Origin: Gammaproteobacteria bacterium
GTDB taxonomy: Bacteria > Pseudomonadota > Gammaproteobacteria > Pseudomonadales > Azotimanducaceae
DNA length: 34,414 bases
NCBI GenBank assembly: GCA_020832085.1
Contig: JAFIFJ010000150.1
Span: 1 to 34,414, forward strand
Direction of reading: 5' to 3'
The position numbers were made by a program, and so were the translations under genes. Position 1 is the stretch's first letter, and each line of letters opens with the position of its first letter. Below the pieces are notes generated by a model. The model searched no databases, had not been told where the DNA came from, and saw only the letters and a list, made by a program, of their open reading frames with translations. Of the stretch, positions 14,651 through 22,165 are shown in pieces.

Positions 14651-14664
14651 GGGATTGGGGTGGG

Positions 14665-15816
14665 TCAGGGGGCGGGTTCGACGTCGAAGGCGATGCAGAT
14701 GCGCCGCTGCTGGCTCCGGAAGGGTACGGTGCCGTGGTAGAAGAAGGAGGGGAATAGCCACATGCGGCCGTATCCGGGTCGGGCGTGGCGCAGTTCCGGA
14801 GGGCGCTGAAAGCCCAGGGCCGCGGTGGGTCGGCCAAACTCCAGCCAGCCTTCCGGGTGGCGGTCGGGGTCGTCGATCACGGCGGGTAGCTCCAGGTAGA
14901 GCACGCCGCTGAGCCAGCCGTTGGGGTGCACGTGGGCGCGCTCGTGGCCGCGATCGTTCATGACCACGCCCCAGCTGCTGAGTCGGTAGCGCTGGGGGCG
15001 GAACTTCACCGCGGGGTGCTCCGGGTCATCCGGAAGGGCGTCCATGTAGGCCCGCACTCCTCGGTGGATGGAGGCCTCGAGGGCGCGCATGACCGCGGGC
15101 GGTTGGTCGAGGAGTTCTGCGGTGTGCTTGCCGTTCTCGGTGGACAGTATTCCGCCGCGCAGGGTGGGGTGGGTGCTGACGTGTTCCGCCAGGGCGGCAT
15201 TGAAGGCAGCGAGATCGGCATAGCCTTCTGGGGCGTCGAAGTCGTGGCCCATCAGGTAGCGCTCATAATCGAGCAGCCAATGCGCTTCGTCGTCGCGACC
15301 CGCGTCCCGCAGGGCGTGCACCCGGTAGGCCAGGGCCAGATAGTCGCGGCCGCGGGCGGCTTCGCAGGCGGCGAATACCTCCACAGCGGCGTCGGGTCGA
15401 CCGGCGCGCAGGTGCAGGTCGCCCAGGTTGTAGTAGGGATCCGCGTAGTTGGGCTGCAGGTGGATGGCGCGCTGGTAGGCCTTGGCGGCGTCATCGACGC
15501 GGGCGGCGGCGGCCAGGACCGCGCCGAGGTTCATGTAGTGGCCGGGGTTGCTGTCGTCGGCGGCCACTGCGCGCTGCAACAGGTGAATGGCGCGCTGATG
15601 ACGGCCTCCGCGGCTCTCGATCATGGCGAGGCTGCTCAGGGCAGCGGCGTGATCGGGAGCGGCTGTCAGGACTTCCCGGTAGCCCTTCGCCGCCGTGCTG
15701 TAGCGTCCGGCGTGGTGATGGGCCACGGCCTGGCGCATGAGGGCCTCGAGGGCCTCGGCAGAAGGGCTGCTGCCGGCCTTGATCCGTTTGGCCTTGCTGG
15801 AGGAGGTTCTGGCCAT
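14665..15816 (-). CDS. TPR protein with C-terminal putative 2OG-Fe(II) oxygenase domain
   Basis: A 383-residue protein. TPR-type helical repeats occupy about residues 25-180 (YREVLTAAPDHAAALSSLAM, NPGHYMNLGAVLAAAARVDD, AYQRAIHLQPNYADPYYNLG). A 2OG-FeII_Oxy_5-like domain follows: HERAHVHPNGWLSGVLYLEL, GWLEFGRP, FPSFFYHGTVPFRSQQRRIC. Likely iron ligands are His295 or His297 and His361, with an arginine near 371 for 2-oxoglutarate. Known role of the family: hydroxylation-type oxidation; the substrate is unknown. AGGGA precedes the ATG. The gene follows a TonB-dependent receptor by 80 bases on the same strand, which suggests a function tied to the imported ligand. Confidence 0.88.
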   Translation of the reverse strand: MARTSSSKAKRIKAGSSPSAEALEALMRQAVAHHHAGRYSTAAKGYREVLTAAPDHAAALSSLAMIESRGGRHQRAIHLLQRAVAADDSNPGHYMNLGAVLAAAARVDDAAKAYQRAIHLQPNYADPYYNLGDLHLRAGRPDAAVEVFAACEAARGRDYLALAYRVHALRDAGRDDEAHWLLDYERYLMGHDFDAPEGYADLAAFNAALAEHVSTHPTLRGGILSTENGKHTAELLDQPPAVMRALEASIHRGVRAYMDALPDDPEHPAVKFRPQRYRLSSWGVVMNDRGHERAHVHPNGWLSGVLYLELPAVIDDPDRHPEGWLEFGRPTAALGFQRPPELRHARPGYGRMWLFPSFFYHGTVPFRSQQRRICIAFDVEPAP

Positions 15817-15836
15817 GCTGTCCCTGATGCCGAAGA

Positions 15837-15875
15837 CGGGTTCCGGGGGCCGCCTGCGCGCCCCGCCGGAACCCG
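15837..15875 (-). promoter_or_regulatory. Intercistronic hairpin between receptor and oxygenase genes
   Basis: CGGGTTCCGG and CCGGAACCCG form a ten-pair stem around a 19-base loop in the 80-base gap. There is no T-run on the minus strand after it. It could lower downstream expression or protect the receptor mRNA, as inferred from position. Confidence 0.5.
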
Positions 15876-15896
15876 GACATCATGCCAGGATGGACC

Positions 15897-18617
15897 TCAA
15901 AGGTTGTAGGCCAGTTCCACCCCCCAATGGCGGCGGATGTTGGGCACCCTGATTTCCAGGAGGCCACCGACGTTGGTGGTGGCCTGATTGTGGATCTCGT
16001 TGGTGAGGTTCTTGACGAACCCGGAGACCCGGAAGCGTTCGGAGGTATCGCGCCAGGTCATGCTGACGTTGACGATGTCCGATGAGCCGCGCATGTGCTT
16101 GAGGAAGTCGCCGTTGAACTGCTGCACGCCTTCCAGTTCCGTGGCCCGTGACGCCGACACCAATTGCTTGGTGCGATGGACCCAGTCTGCGGAGAAGGTG
16201 ATCCGTCCGTACTGATCCAGGTTCCAGTCGTAGGCGAAGCCGGCGGAGACGGACCACTTGGGCGAGCGGGGGCCCGGCAACAGGTTGGAATTGTCCGTCG
16301 GGACCAGCCAGCCAAGGAAATCACCCACTTCGTTCAGAACGCGTTCCGCGGGTGCGCACTGTTCGAGGTCCTGAGAGAAAGGTCCGGGCAGTTCGGGCGG
16401 GTTGTCCGGATCCGTGCCGCTGAAGCCGTCGCCATCGGTGCAGAATCCTTTCTGTTTGGTGTCCAGGTAACCGACGCTGGCCCAAAGGCTCAGGTTCTGG
16501 GTCGGCACCGCCCTGATCTCTGCCTCGACGCCTTTGGTTTCCACGCTGCCGAGGTTGGACTGGATGGTCTCCTGGCCGCCTGCACCGGCTGAGGGGCGGA
16601 TGAAGGCCTGCTGGAAGTCCTGGATGTCCGTGTAGAAGGCGTTGACGTTGATCTGCACGCGATTGTCGAGCCATTGGCTCTTCAGGCCGATTTCGAAGTT
16701 GTCGGCAGTCTCGGGGTCGTAGGGGCCGATGGAGGTGGGCGTGGTGGCGCGGCCGTTGAAGCCGCCGGACTTGAAGCCCTGGGCCCAGGTGAAGAAGCCC
16801 ATGACGTCGTCGTTGAACTGATAGCGCAGGCCGGCGGTGGCGGTGAACTCCTTCCAGCGCTCGGAATCGCGCAGAAGGTTGTTGCAGAGAATGGGCGCGC
16901 CGGTGGGGTCGAGGACCGGACGGCAACCGCCCTCGGCACCGCCGCTGCTGTCGAAACCGATGGCCGGGGTGAGCCCGAATTGCGGCGTGAGGTCAACCGG
17001 GATGATCTCGGTGAAGTCGATCTCGAAAAGGGGCACGGATTGGCAACCGGGCAGGCTGCTGGAGAACGCCGCAGTGGGATCGCCGGCTCCCACGCCGCAG
17101 TGGCGGAAGGACTTCTTCTCCGAGGTGAAGCGGCCTCCCAGCATGAGGGTCAGCTGCTCGGTGACGTGCCAGTTGCCCTGGGTGAAGACGGCCCAGGCGT
17201 CGTTGCTCTGGTTGCTCCAACCCGCCTGGCCACGGGTGGCCGGGTGGGCGAAGGTGGGTGGCGCACCGGGCTGGGTGAGCAGGATGTTGGGTGCAAACAG
17301 GATGCCGAAGGACTCCTGCAGCATGGTGAATTCCTGATCGAAGTAGTAGGCGCCGGCCACGAAATCGAAACGGTCGGAGAAGGTGGAGGCGAAGCGCAGT
17401 TCGTGGCTGGTCTGGTAGTGCTCCTGGTCGCGCCGGCCTGCAAACATGTCGTGCAGGGAGACGTCGAGCATGAAGGTGATGCTCTCTTCGGTGTCCCGGT
17501 AGTTGCCGATGTAGGTGATGATGCCGAGGTCCGGCAGTTCGTGATCCACCTGAATGGTGATACCCCACTGATCGTTGTCGGCGCCTTGGCCGCGGAATTC
17601 GGTGTTGATGTAGCGGTACTCCTCGCTGGCCGACTGGTCCTCCACGGGGCGGCCGCAGAGCTCGGCTGCGTTGGCGGCGGCGGTGACGGGATCCTGACCG
17701 CCGACGACGAGGTTGTGGAGGGTCTGGGTGAGGATCACCAGATCATTGTCCGGAGCGCCGCCTGCGCCGCTGCCGCCGCCCGTGAACAGGGTGAAGGGAT
17801 CGTCACGGCAGTAGTGGTGGGAAGCGCCGGGATAGGTGTCGTCCCGGGTGCGGACCCATTCCCCGCGGACGACCACATCGGTGCGATCGTCAGGTGACCA
17901 GCGCAGGGACGGCAGGACGGTGATGCGGTCATTGGCACCGCGGCGTTTGTCGTTGAAGGTGTTTTTCCAGTAGCCGTCGTGGTTGGTGGACTTCACGGCC
18001 AGGCGCGCGGCAACGGTTTCGCTCAAGGGCAGGTTGGCGATGCCTTTGACGTCCAGGCGGCCGAAGTTGCCGGCCTGCACTGAAGCGCCGAACGTCGTTT
18101 CGTCGAACTGCGGTGCGTTGCGGTTGACCAGCACGGCGCCGGCAATGGTGTTGCGGCCGAAGAGCGTGCCTTGGGGGCCACGCAGGAGTTCCACGGCGTT
18201 GACGTCGAGCAGGTCGCCCAAGGCGGTGGAGACGCGGCCCTGGACCACGCCGTCGACGAGAATGGCTACCTTGGGATCCGAGGCCGATTCGATGTCAGCC
18301 GTTCCCTGGCCGCGGATCACGAAGGCGGCGGAGTTCTGGAAGATGCCCACCGGCTCCAGAATGACGTTGGGGGATGCACTGGTGAGATCGCGCAGGTCCT
18401 GGGCAAAGGCACGTTCGAGCGCTTCGCCGCTGACGGACGTCATGGGAATGGCGACCCGCTGGAGATTCTCGTCGCGCCGGGTGGCGGTGACGACGATTTC
18501 CTCGATGGTGGGTTGGCTCGCCAAGGGTGCAGGGCCTGGGATCAGTGCCAGGCCGGTGCAGGCGGCCATTGCCATGGCGTGTCGCAAAGGCTTGATGCTG
18601 AAGTTTCCGTCAATCAT
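15897..18617 (-). CDS. TonB-dependent outer-membrane receptor
   Basis: A 906-residue protein. It has a signal region (RHAMAMAACTGLALIPGPAP), TonB box/plug start PTIEEIVVTATRRDENLQRV, and plug motifs ASDPKVAILVDGVVQGR and VELLRGPQGTLFGRNTIAGA. A large barrel follows, ending RRHWGVELAYNL with the aromatic C-terminus needed for barrel assembly. Known role: energised uptake of large or scarce ligands through TonB-ExbBD; the ligand cannot be named. GAGGAGGGG lies before the ATG. It is the first gene of a likely operon with the TPR/2OG-oxygenase. The family is not typical of classical siderophore receptors with a DUF4880/FecR neighbour; none is seen here. Confidence 0.95.
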   Translation of the reverse strand: MIDGNFSIKPLRHAMAMAACTGLALIPGPAPLASQPTIEEIVVTATRRDENLQRVAIPMTSVSGEALERAFAQDLRDLTSASPNVILEPVGIFQNSAAFVIRGQGTADIESASDPKVAILVDGVVQGRVSTALGDLLDVNAVELLRGPQGTLFGRNTIAGAVLVNRNAPQFDETTFGASVQAGNFGRLDVKGIANLPLSETVAARLAVKSTNHDGYWKNTFNDKRRGANDRITVLPSLRWSPDDRTDVVVRGEWVRTRDDTYPGASHHYCRDDPFTLFTGGGSGAGGAPDNDLVILTQTLHNLVVGGQDPVTAAANAAELCGRPVEDQSASEEYRYINTEFRGQGADNDQWGITIQVDHELPDLGIITYIGNYRDTEESITFMLDVSLHDMFAGRRDQEHYQTSHELRFASTFSDRFDFVAGAYYFDQEFTMLQESFGILFAPNILLTQPGAPPTFAHPATRGQAGWSNQSNDAWAVFTQGNWHVTEQLTLMLGGRFTSEKKSFRHCGVGAGDPTAAFSSSLPGCQSVPLFEIDFTEIIPVDLTPQFGLTPAIGFDSSGGAEGGCRPVLDPTGAPILCNNLLRDSERWKEFTATAGLRYQFNDDVMGFFTWAQGFKSGGFNGRATTPTSIGPYDPETADNFEIGLKSQWLDNRVQINVNAFYTDIQDFQQAFIRPSAGAGGQETIQSNLGSVETKGVEAEIRAVPTQNLSLWASVGYLDTKQKGFCTDGDGFSGTDPDNPPELPGPFSQDLEQCAPAERVLNEVGDFLGWLVPTDNSNLLPGPRSPKWSVSAGFAYDWNLDQYGRITFSADWVHRTKQLVSASRATELEGVQQFNGDFLKHMRGSSDIVNVSMTWRDTSERFRVSGFVKNLTNEIHNQATTNVGGLLEIRVPNIRRHWGVELAYNL

Positions 18618-18924
18618 GTTCGCCCCTCCTCGTTGCGCACCTTTGTGCGCTTATGTTTTGGCTAGAAATGCCTCATGAAGCTCCTTTAACGACTGGGAGG
18701 TGGCAGAGATCGCCACCTTGCCCTACAACCAAGGACAAGCACGGTCTTCGACGACAGTGAGAACGGCCCACCACGGCTGGGAGCGGATCGCGGTCCGCCA
18801 AAAACGGTGGGTCAGAGATGGTGGGCAGAGACGCAGGAAACAGTCAAGCGCGAATGACTTTGATCGGGGCAGATGGTCAGGCCTTTGCCGTCTGTCGAAT
18901 CCGGGTGCGGGTCGGATCCGGCGC
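18618..18924 (-). promoter_or_regulatory. Receptor upstream region with operator-like hairpin at 18635-18650
   Basis: About 300 bases with no supported gene lie upstream of the receptor. Close to the start, GCGCAC-CTTT-GTGCGC forms a perfect six-pair palindrome just before the ribosome site. It could be an operator or 5'-leader hairpin controlling the receptor. No clear Fur box or -35/-10 pair was seen. Confidence 0.45.
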
Positions 18925-19608
18925 TCAGCCGGCCTGCTCGACTCGTCGGCAAGGGCGCGGATTGTGTTCGCGTATGGCGGGCCGCTGACAGAACTCGGAC
19001 CAGCCGTTGGCGCTGCTGATGACGGCGGCGAGACCGCCGGCCTGGGAGGCGGCAAAGGCCTCCTCGGCGCGATCGAGTACCAGTTCCTTCAGGGACGGCG
19101 AGGCCGTCTGCCAGTGCCACAGCGTCAGCAGCACGGACGTGCGCAGGACGCCGCGGTCCCAGGGGCCCAGGCGCTGGGCCTCGCGCAGGTAGGCCTCGAA
19201 CTGATCATCGATCTGAAAGCGCTCGGCGCGAGCGGCTGCGGCGCGCAGCAGCGAGTGGGGCAGGCCGGGGCGGGCGGCGTGGGCGGCAATGGCCAGTTCT
19301 TCGGCACGGTGGAAGCTCGCGAAGGCGGCAACGGGGTCGGCTTCGCGCAGTTGGGCGCCGGCTTCGAGCTCGATGCGGGCCAGACGATCCAGGTAGGCGG
19401 GGTGGGGCCGAGCCTCGATGACGTTGTTCATGCTGTCGCGGGCGGCCCATAGCTCCGCCTGGGTGGCACGGCCGTCCAGGGCACGCTCGAGCACCCGCTG
19501 GGCATCCACCGCCGTCAGATCGATCAACACCCAGCGCAGGCTGATCAGCGTTGCGATCAGTGTGGCCAGCGCCAGCGCGATGATCAGCGTACGGGTAACG
19601 AGATGCAT
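18925..19608 (-). CDS. Membrane-anchored helical-repeat protein (VpsP-like candidate)
   Basis: A 227-residue protein. One N-terminal membrane helix (RTLIIALALATLIATLISLR) is followed by an alpha-helical, TPR-like periplasmic or cytosolic domain (YLDRLARIELEAGAQLREAD, FASFHRAEELAIAAHAARPG). Two cysteines lie near the end. Small proteins of this layout (for example VpsP) occur in exopolysaccharide loci, and a Wzy/WaaL-like gene lies about 3.5 kb away. I cannot confirm the family by eye. It is preceded on its strand by repeat arrays B and C. Confidence 0.7.
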   Translation of the reverse strand: MHLVTRTLIIALALATLIATLISLRWVLIDLTAVDAQRVLERALDGRATQAELWAARDSMNNVIEARPHPAYLDRLARIELEAGAQLREADPVAAFASFHRAEELAIAAHAARPGLPHSLLRAAAARAERFQIDDQFEAYLREAQRLGPWDRGVLRTSVLLTLWHWQTASPSLKELVLDRAEEAFAASQAGGLAAVISSANGWSEFCQRPAIREHNPRPCRRVEQAG

Positions 19609-19702
19609 GCCGGGAGCCCGAAGCGTGACGACAACGCAAGGCTAGCAGACCGCGCGGCTCGGGCCCACAGCCCGCTGCGATCGCCTCTTGGCGACGCGCC
19701 CG

Positions 19703-19793
19703 GAGAAAGCGGACATCCATAAACTTTTGTGGGTGTCCAGAATTGCATTTGTGGGTGTCCAGAATTGCAATTTGTGGATGTCCAGAAATTGAT
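19703..19793. repeat. Array B of the GGACATCCA/TGGATGTCC repeat family
   Basis: The head is GAGAAAGCGGACATCCATAA, an inverted copy. Three direct copies of TTTGTGG(A/G)TGTCCAGAATTG follow, with cores at 19730, 19752 and 19775 (22-23 base period). The head and first direct copy form a hairpin. It lies upstream of the VpsP-like gene and 74 bases from array C, with the same head sequence, so B and C are a duplicated pair. Confidence 0.92.
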
Positions 19794-19867
19794 GACGGCT
19801 GGCCGCGGGGTGCCGTGCAAGCGCCGGTTCCTGAGGCCCGGCGGCGAGCCTCGGGGAACCTTTGCGG

Positions 19868-19956
19868 GAGAAAGTGGACATCCAAAAACTTTTGTGGATG
19901 TCCAGAATTGAGATTTGTGGATGTCCAGAAATTGGTGTTGTGGGTGTCCAGAATTG
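19868..19956. repeat. Array C of the GGACATCCA/TGGATGTCC repeat family
   Basis: The head is GAGAAAGTGGACATCCAAAA. Direct cores TGG(A/G)TGTCC follow at 19895, 19918 and 19941, 23 bases apart, each followed by AGAATTG or AGAAATTG. It ends about ten bases before the cysE stop codon, so on the cysE strand it forms the start of the 3' untranslated region. The layout relative to the gene is the same as array A. Confidence 0.92.
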
Positions 19957-19966
19957 GGTTTGGGGG

Positions 19967-20812
19967 TCAGTCGGCCAGGCTTTGGTTCATGTCGAGGGCG
20001 GGGGAGTCGCAGCCGGGGCGGCCGACGATCTTGGCGGGGACGCCGGCGACGGTGACGTGGGGCGGGACGTCTTCGAGGACGACGGAGCCGGCGCCGACTT
20101 TCGCGCCTTCACCGACTTCGATGTTGCCGATGATCTTGGCGCCGGCGGACAGCAGGACGCCGCGGCGGATCTTCGGGTGGCGATCGCCGGATTCCTTGCC
20201 GGTGCCGCCCAGGGTGACTTCGTGGAGGATGGAGACGTCGTCTTCCACCACGGAGGTCTCGCCCATGACGATGCCGGTGGCGTGGTCGAGCATGATGCCG
20301 CTGCCTAAGCGCGCAGCCGGGTGGATGTCGACGGCGAAGGTGGCGCTGACCTGATTCTGAATGAACACGGCCAGGGGCTGGCGGTCCTGGTGCCAGAGCC
20401 AGTGGGCGACGCGGTAGGCCTGCAGCGCATGGAAGCCCTTGAAGTAGAGGAAGGGCGTGGAGTAGTGGCTGCACGCGGGGTCGCGGGTACGGGTGGCGAT
20501 GATGTCGATCTCTGCCGCCTTGAGGATGCTCGCGTCGGCCGCCATGGCCTCGCAGATCACCTCGCGGATGAGCATGGCAGGCAGCACACCGCTGTCGAGT
20601 TTGTTGGCGAGGTGGAAGGACAGCGCGGAGCCGAAGCCCTCATGGTTGAGGATGGTGGCGTGGTAGAAACTGCCGAGAATCGGCTCCTGGTTCACCAGAT
20701 CCTGGGCTTCCCGGCGGATGGCCGACCACAGGCTGCTGGCGCCGTCGAAATCGGCGCTGGCGTGCATTTGCGCGACCTCGTTGTCGTAGCGGGTCTCGAT
20801 GGCGCTTCGCAT
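19967..20812 (-). CDS. cysE: Serine O-acetyltransferase
   Basis: A 281-residue protein from MRSAIETRYDNEVAQMHASA. It has the N-terminal helical SATase domain (AMAADASILKAAEIDIIATR, RDPACSHYSTPFLYFKGFHA). A left-handed beta-helix follows, with DIHPAARLGSGIMLDHATGI, VMGETSVVEDDVSILHEVTL and GGTGKESGDRHPKI, where the catalytic Asp/His pair lies. Known reaction: acetyl-CoA plus L-serine to O-acetylserine, the first step of cysteine synthesis, usually feedback-inhibited by cysteine. The start at 20812 has GGAG seven bases upstream; ATG 20854 lacks such a site. It is divergent from nadK. Confidence 0.95.
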   Translation of the reverse strand: MRSAIETRYDNEVAQMHASADFDGASSLWSAIRREAQDLVNQEPILGSFYHATILNHEGFGSALSFHLANKLDSGVLPAMLIREVICEAMAADASILKAAEIDIIATRTRDPACSHYSTPFLYFKGFHALQAYRVAHWLWHQDRQPLAVFIQNQVSATFAVDIHPAARLGSGIMLDHATGIVMGETSVVEDDVSILHEVTLGGTGKESGDRHPKIRRGVLLSAGAKIIGNIEVGEGAKVGAGSVVLEDVPPHVTVAGVPAKIVGRPGCDSPALDMNQSLAD

Positions 20813-20942
20813 CTCGCGTCTCCGGTCGCCCCGTGTCGCGGGCGCTCTGGGCATTTGCGGCGAAGGTTGCGCTCAGCGTGAAACGAATGCAATAGTTGTG
20901 TGATAAGACTAGTGGCGCTTTCCGCCTCGGATCGGCGGCTTA

Positions 20943-20982
20943 CCCCGGCTTGCCCCGGCTTGCCCCGGCTTGCCCCGGCTTG
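20943..20982. repeat. Four perfect 10-base tandem repeats
   Basis: CCCCGGCTTG occurs four times head to tail in the cysE-nadK intergenic region. Such short repeats change copy number by slippage. They lie upstream of the putative nadK promoter (TATAAG at 21005-21010), where copy changes could alter spacing. Confidence 0.95.
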
Positions 20983-21025
20983 CATAGATGCCGGGTGGGT
21001 CTGCTATAAGTGCCCGTGGGAGGGG

Positions 21026-21130
21026 ATGGCAGACCAAACTCCGGGGTGGTGGCGTAGCAGCGCCGAGCCGGATTCTGCGTCTGCGGCACCGTCTCCGGCA
21101 CATACACCGCGAATAGAGCTGGCTGGCTGA
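21026..21130 (+). CDS. Possible 34-residue leader peptide ahead of nadK
   Basis: The frame starts MADQTPGWWRSSAEPDSASA and ends ELAG with TGA at 21128-21130, one base before the nadK GTG (TGACGTG). GGGAGG lies just before its ATG, though the spacing is short. nadK itself has no clear ribosome site, so translational coupling through this frame is possible. A TATAAG -10-like box lies at 21005-21010. Confidence 0.3.
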   Translation: MADQTPGWWRSSAEPDSASAAPSPAHTPRIELAG

Positions 21131-21131
21131 C

Positions 21132-22058
21132 GTGTCCGCACCCATTAATGCTGTTCACACCGGCACGTTCCGCACGGTCGGCCTCATCGGCCGCCTCGGA
21201 AATCCGTTGGTGGCCGATACTCTGGTACGCATCCATCGCCTGCTCACCGACCGCGGGGTGCAGGTGCTGGTGGAGGAGCCCACGGCGGGCATGCTCGACG
21301 GCCTGAGCGAGCCACCGAAGCTCTGTCATCGGCACGACCTGGGCGGTCGCTGCGATCTGGTGATCGTCGTCGGCGGCGACGGCAGCCTGCTGGGAGTGGC
21401 CCGGGAACTGTCGGTTTCGGGGGTACCGGTGCTGGGGGTCAATCGCGGCTCACTGGGATTCCTGGCGGACATCTCACCGGACGAGGTGGAGACCGGCGTG
21501 GCCCAGGTGCTGGCCGGTGCCTACGCCATCGACGAACGTTTTCTGCTGGAAACCGAGATCCTGCGCGGCGGTGAGCGGGTGTCCGGCGGGGCGGCGCTGA
21601 ACGACGTGGTCATCCATGCCGGCACCCTGTCGCGGATGATGGAGTTCCAGCTCTTCATCGACGATGAGTTCGTCTACGAGCAGCGCTCCGATGGGGTCAT
21701 CGTCTCCACGCCCACGGGTTCCACGGCCTACTCCCTGTCCGCCGGCGGCCCCATCATGCACCCGAAACTCGACGCCATCTGCGTGGTGCCCATGTTTCCC
21801 CACACCCTTACGAGCCGGCCGTTGGTGGTGCAGGGCAGCTGCGAACTGGCCATTGTCATTGGCGATTACAACGACACCTCACCTCAGGTGAGCTGCGATT
21901 CCCAGGTGGATCTGCTGACCGAGCCGGGTGACCGGGTGCTGGTGCGCAAGCGCCCCGGGCCGCTGCGGCTGCTGCATCCCCTGGATCACTCCTTCTACGA
22001 AAGCTGTCGCTCCAAGCTCGACTGGGGTAGCCGCCTGGGAGACAAGCCGCGGGATTAG
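21132..22058 (+). CDS. nadK: NAD kinase
   Basis: A 308-residue protein. Motifs: LVIVVGGDGSLLGVARELS (the GGDG nucleotide-binding motif), VNRGSLGFLADISPDE, AALNDVVIHAGTLSRMMEF and VSTPTGSTAYSLSAGGPIMH. Known reaction: ATP-dependent phosphorylation of NAD to NADP. It is slightly longer than many homologues because of the N-terminal extension from GTG 21132. An in-frame ATG does not appear before the conserved core, so GTG is used. The protein is cytosolic, divergent from cysE and followed by a phosphatase gene. Confidence 0.95.
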   Translation: MSAPINAVHTGTFRTVGLIGRLGNPLVADTLVRIHRLLTDRGVQVLVEEPTAGMLDGLSEPPKLCHRHDLGGRCDLVIVVGGDGSLLGVARELSVSGVPVLGVNRGSLGFLADISPDEVETGVAQVLAGAYAIDERFLLETEILRGGERVSGGAALNDVVIHAGTLSRMMEFQLFIDDEFVYEQRSDGVIVSTPTGSTAYSLSAGGPIMHPKLDAICVVPMFPHTLTSRPLVVQGSCELAIVIGDYNDTSPQVSCDSQVDLLTEPGDRVLVRKRPGPLRLLHPLDHSFYESCRSKLDWGSRLGDKPRD

Positions 22059-22152
22059 GCCTGTGAGGCTTTGCTGCGGGCGATCGCGGTCATGGCGCTG
22101 TGCCAGGAGGGTAGGTCGCGGCGGTCAGGTCGGCTCTTGAGTGATCATTCCG

Positions 22153-22165
22153 TATAATCGCGGGA
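22153..22165 (+). promoter_or_regulatory. Perfect TATAAT box six bases before an ATG: leaderless-transcript candidate
   Basis: TATAAT at 22153-22158 would start transcription about seven bases later, at the A of ATG 22165. No Shine-Dalgarno sequence precedes that ATG. A good -35 at 16-18 bases is not evident, so the promoter may depend on other contacts. Confidence 0.55.

Noticed and set aside
16674..17897. Long plus-strand frame (407 codons) opposite the TonB receptor
   Set aside because: Gly/Val/Ala-rich shadow of the receptor coding strand, with no ribosome site or motifs.
19703..19956. CRISPR array
   Set aside because: Units are about 20 bases with only 2-6 intervening bases, there is an inverted head copy, and no cas gene is near.
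19611..19966. Several small frames crossing repeat arrays B and C (for example around 19743-20354)
   Set aside because: Their sequence is only the translated repeat unit in different frames; there are no ribosome sites or consistent start.
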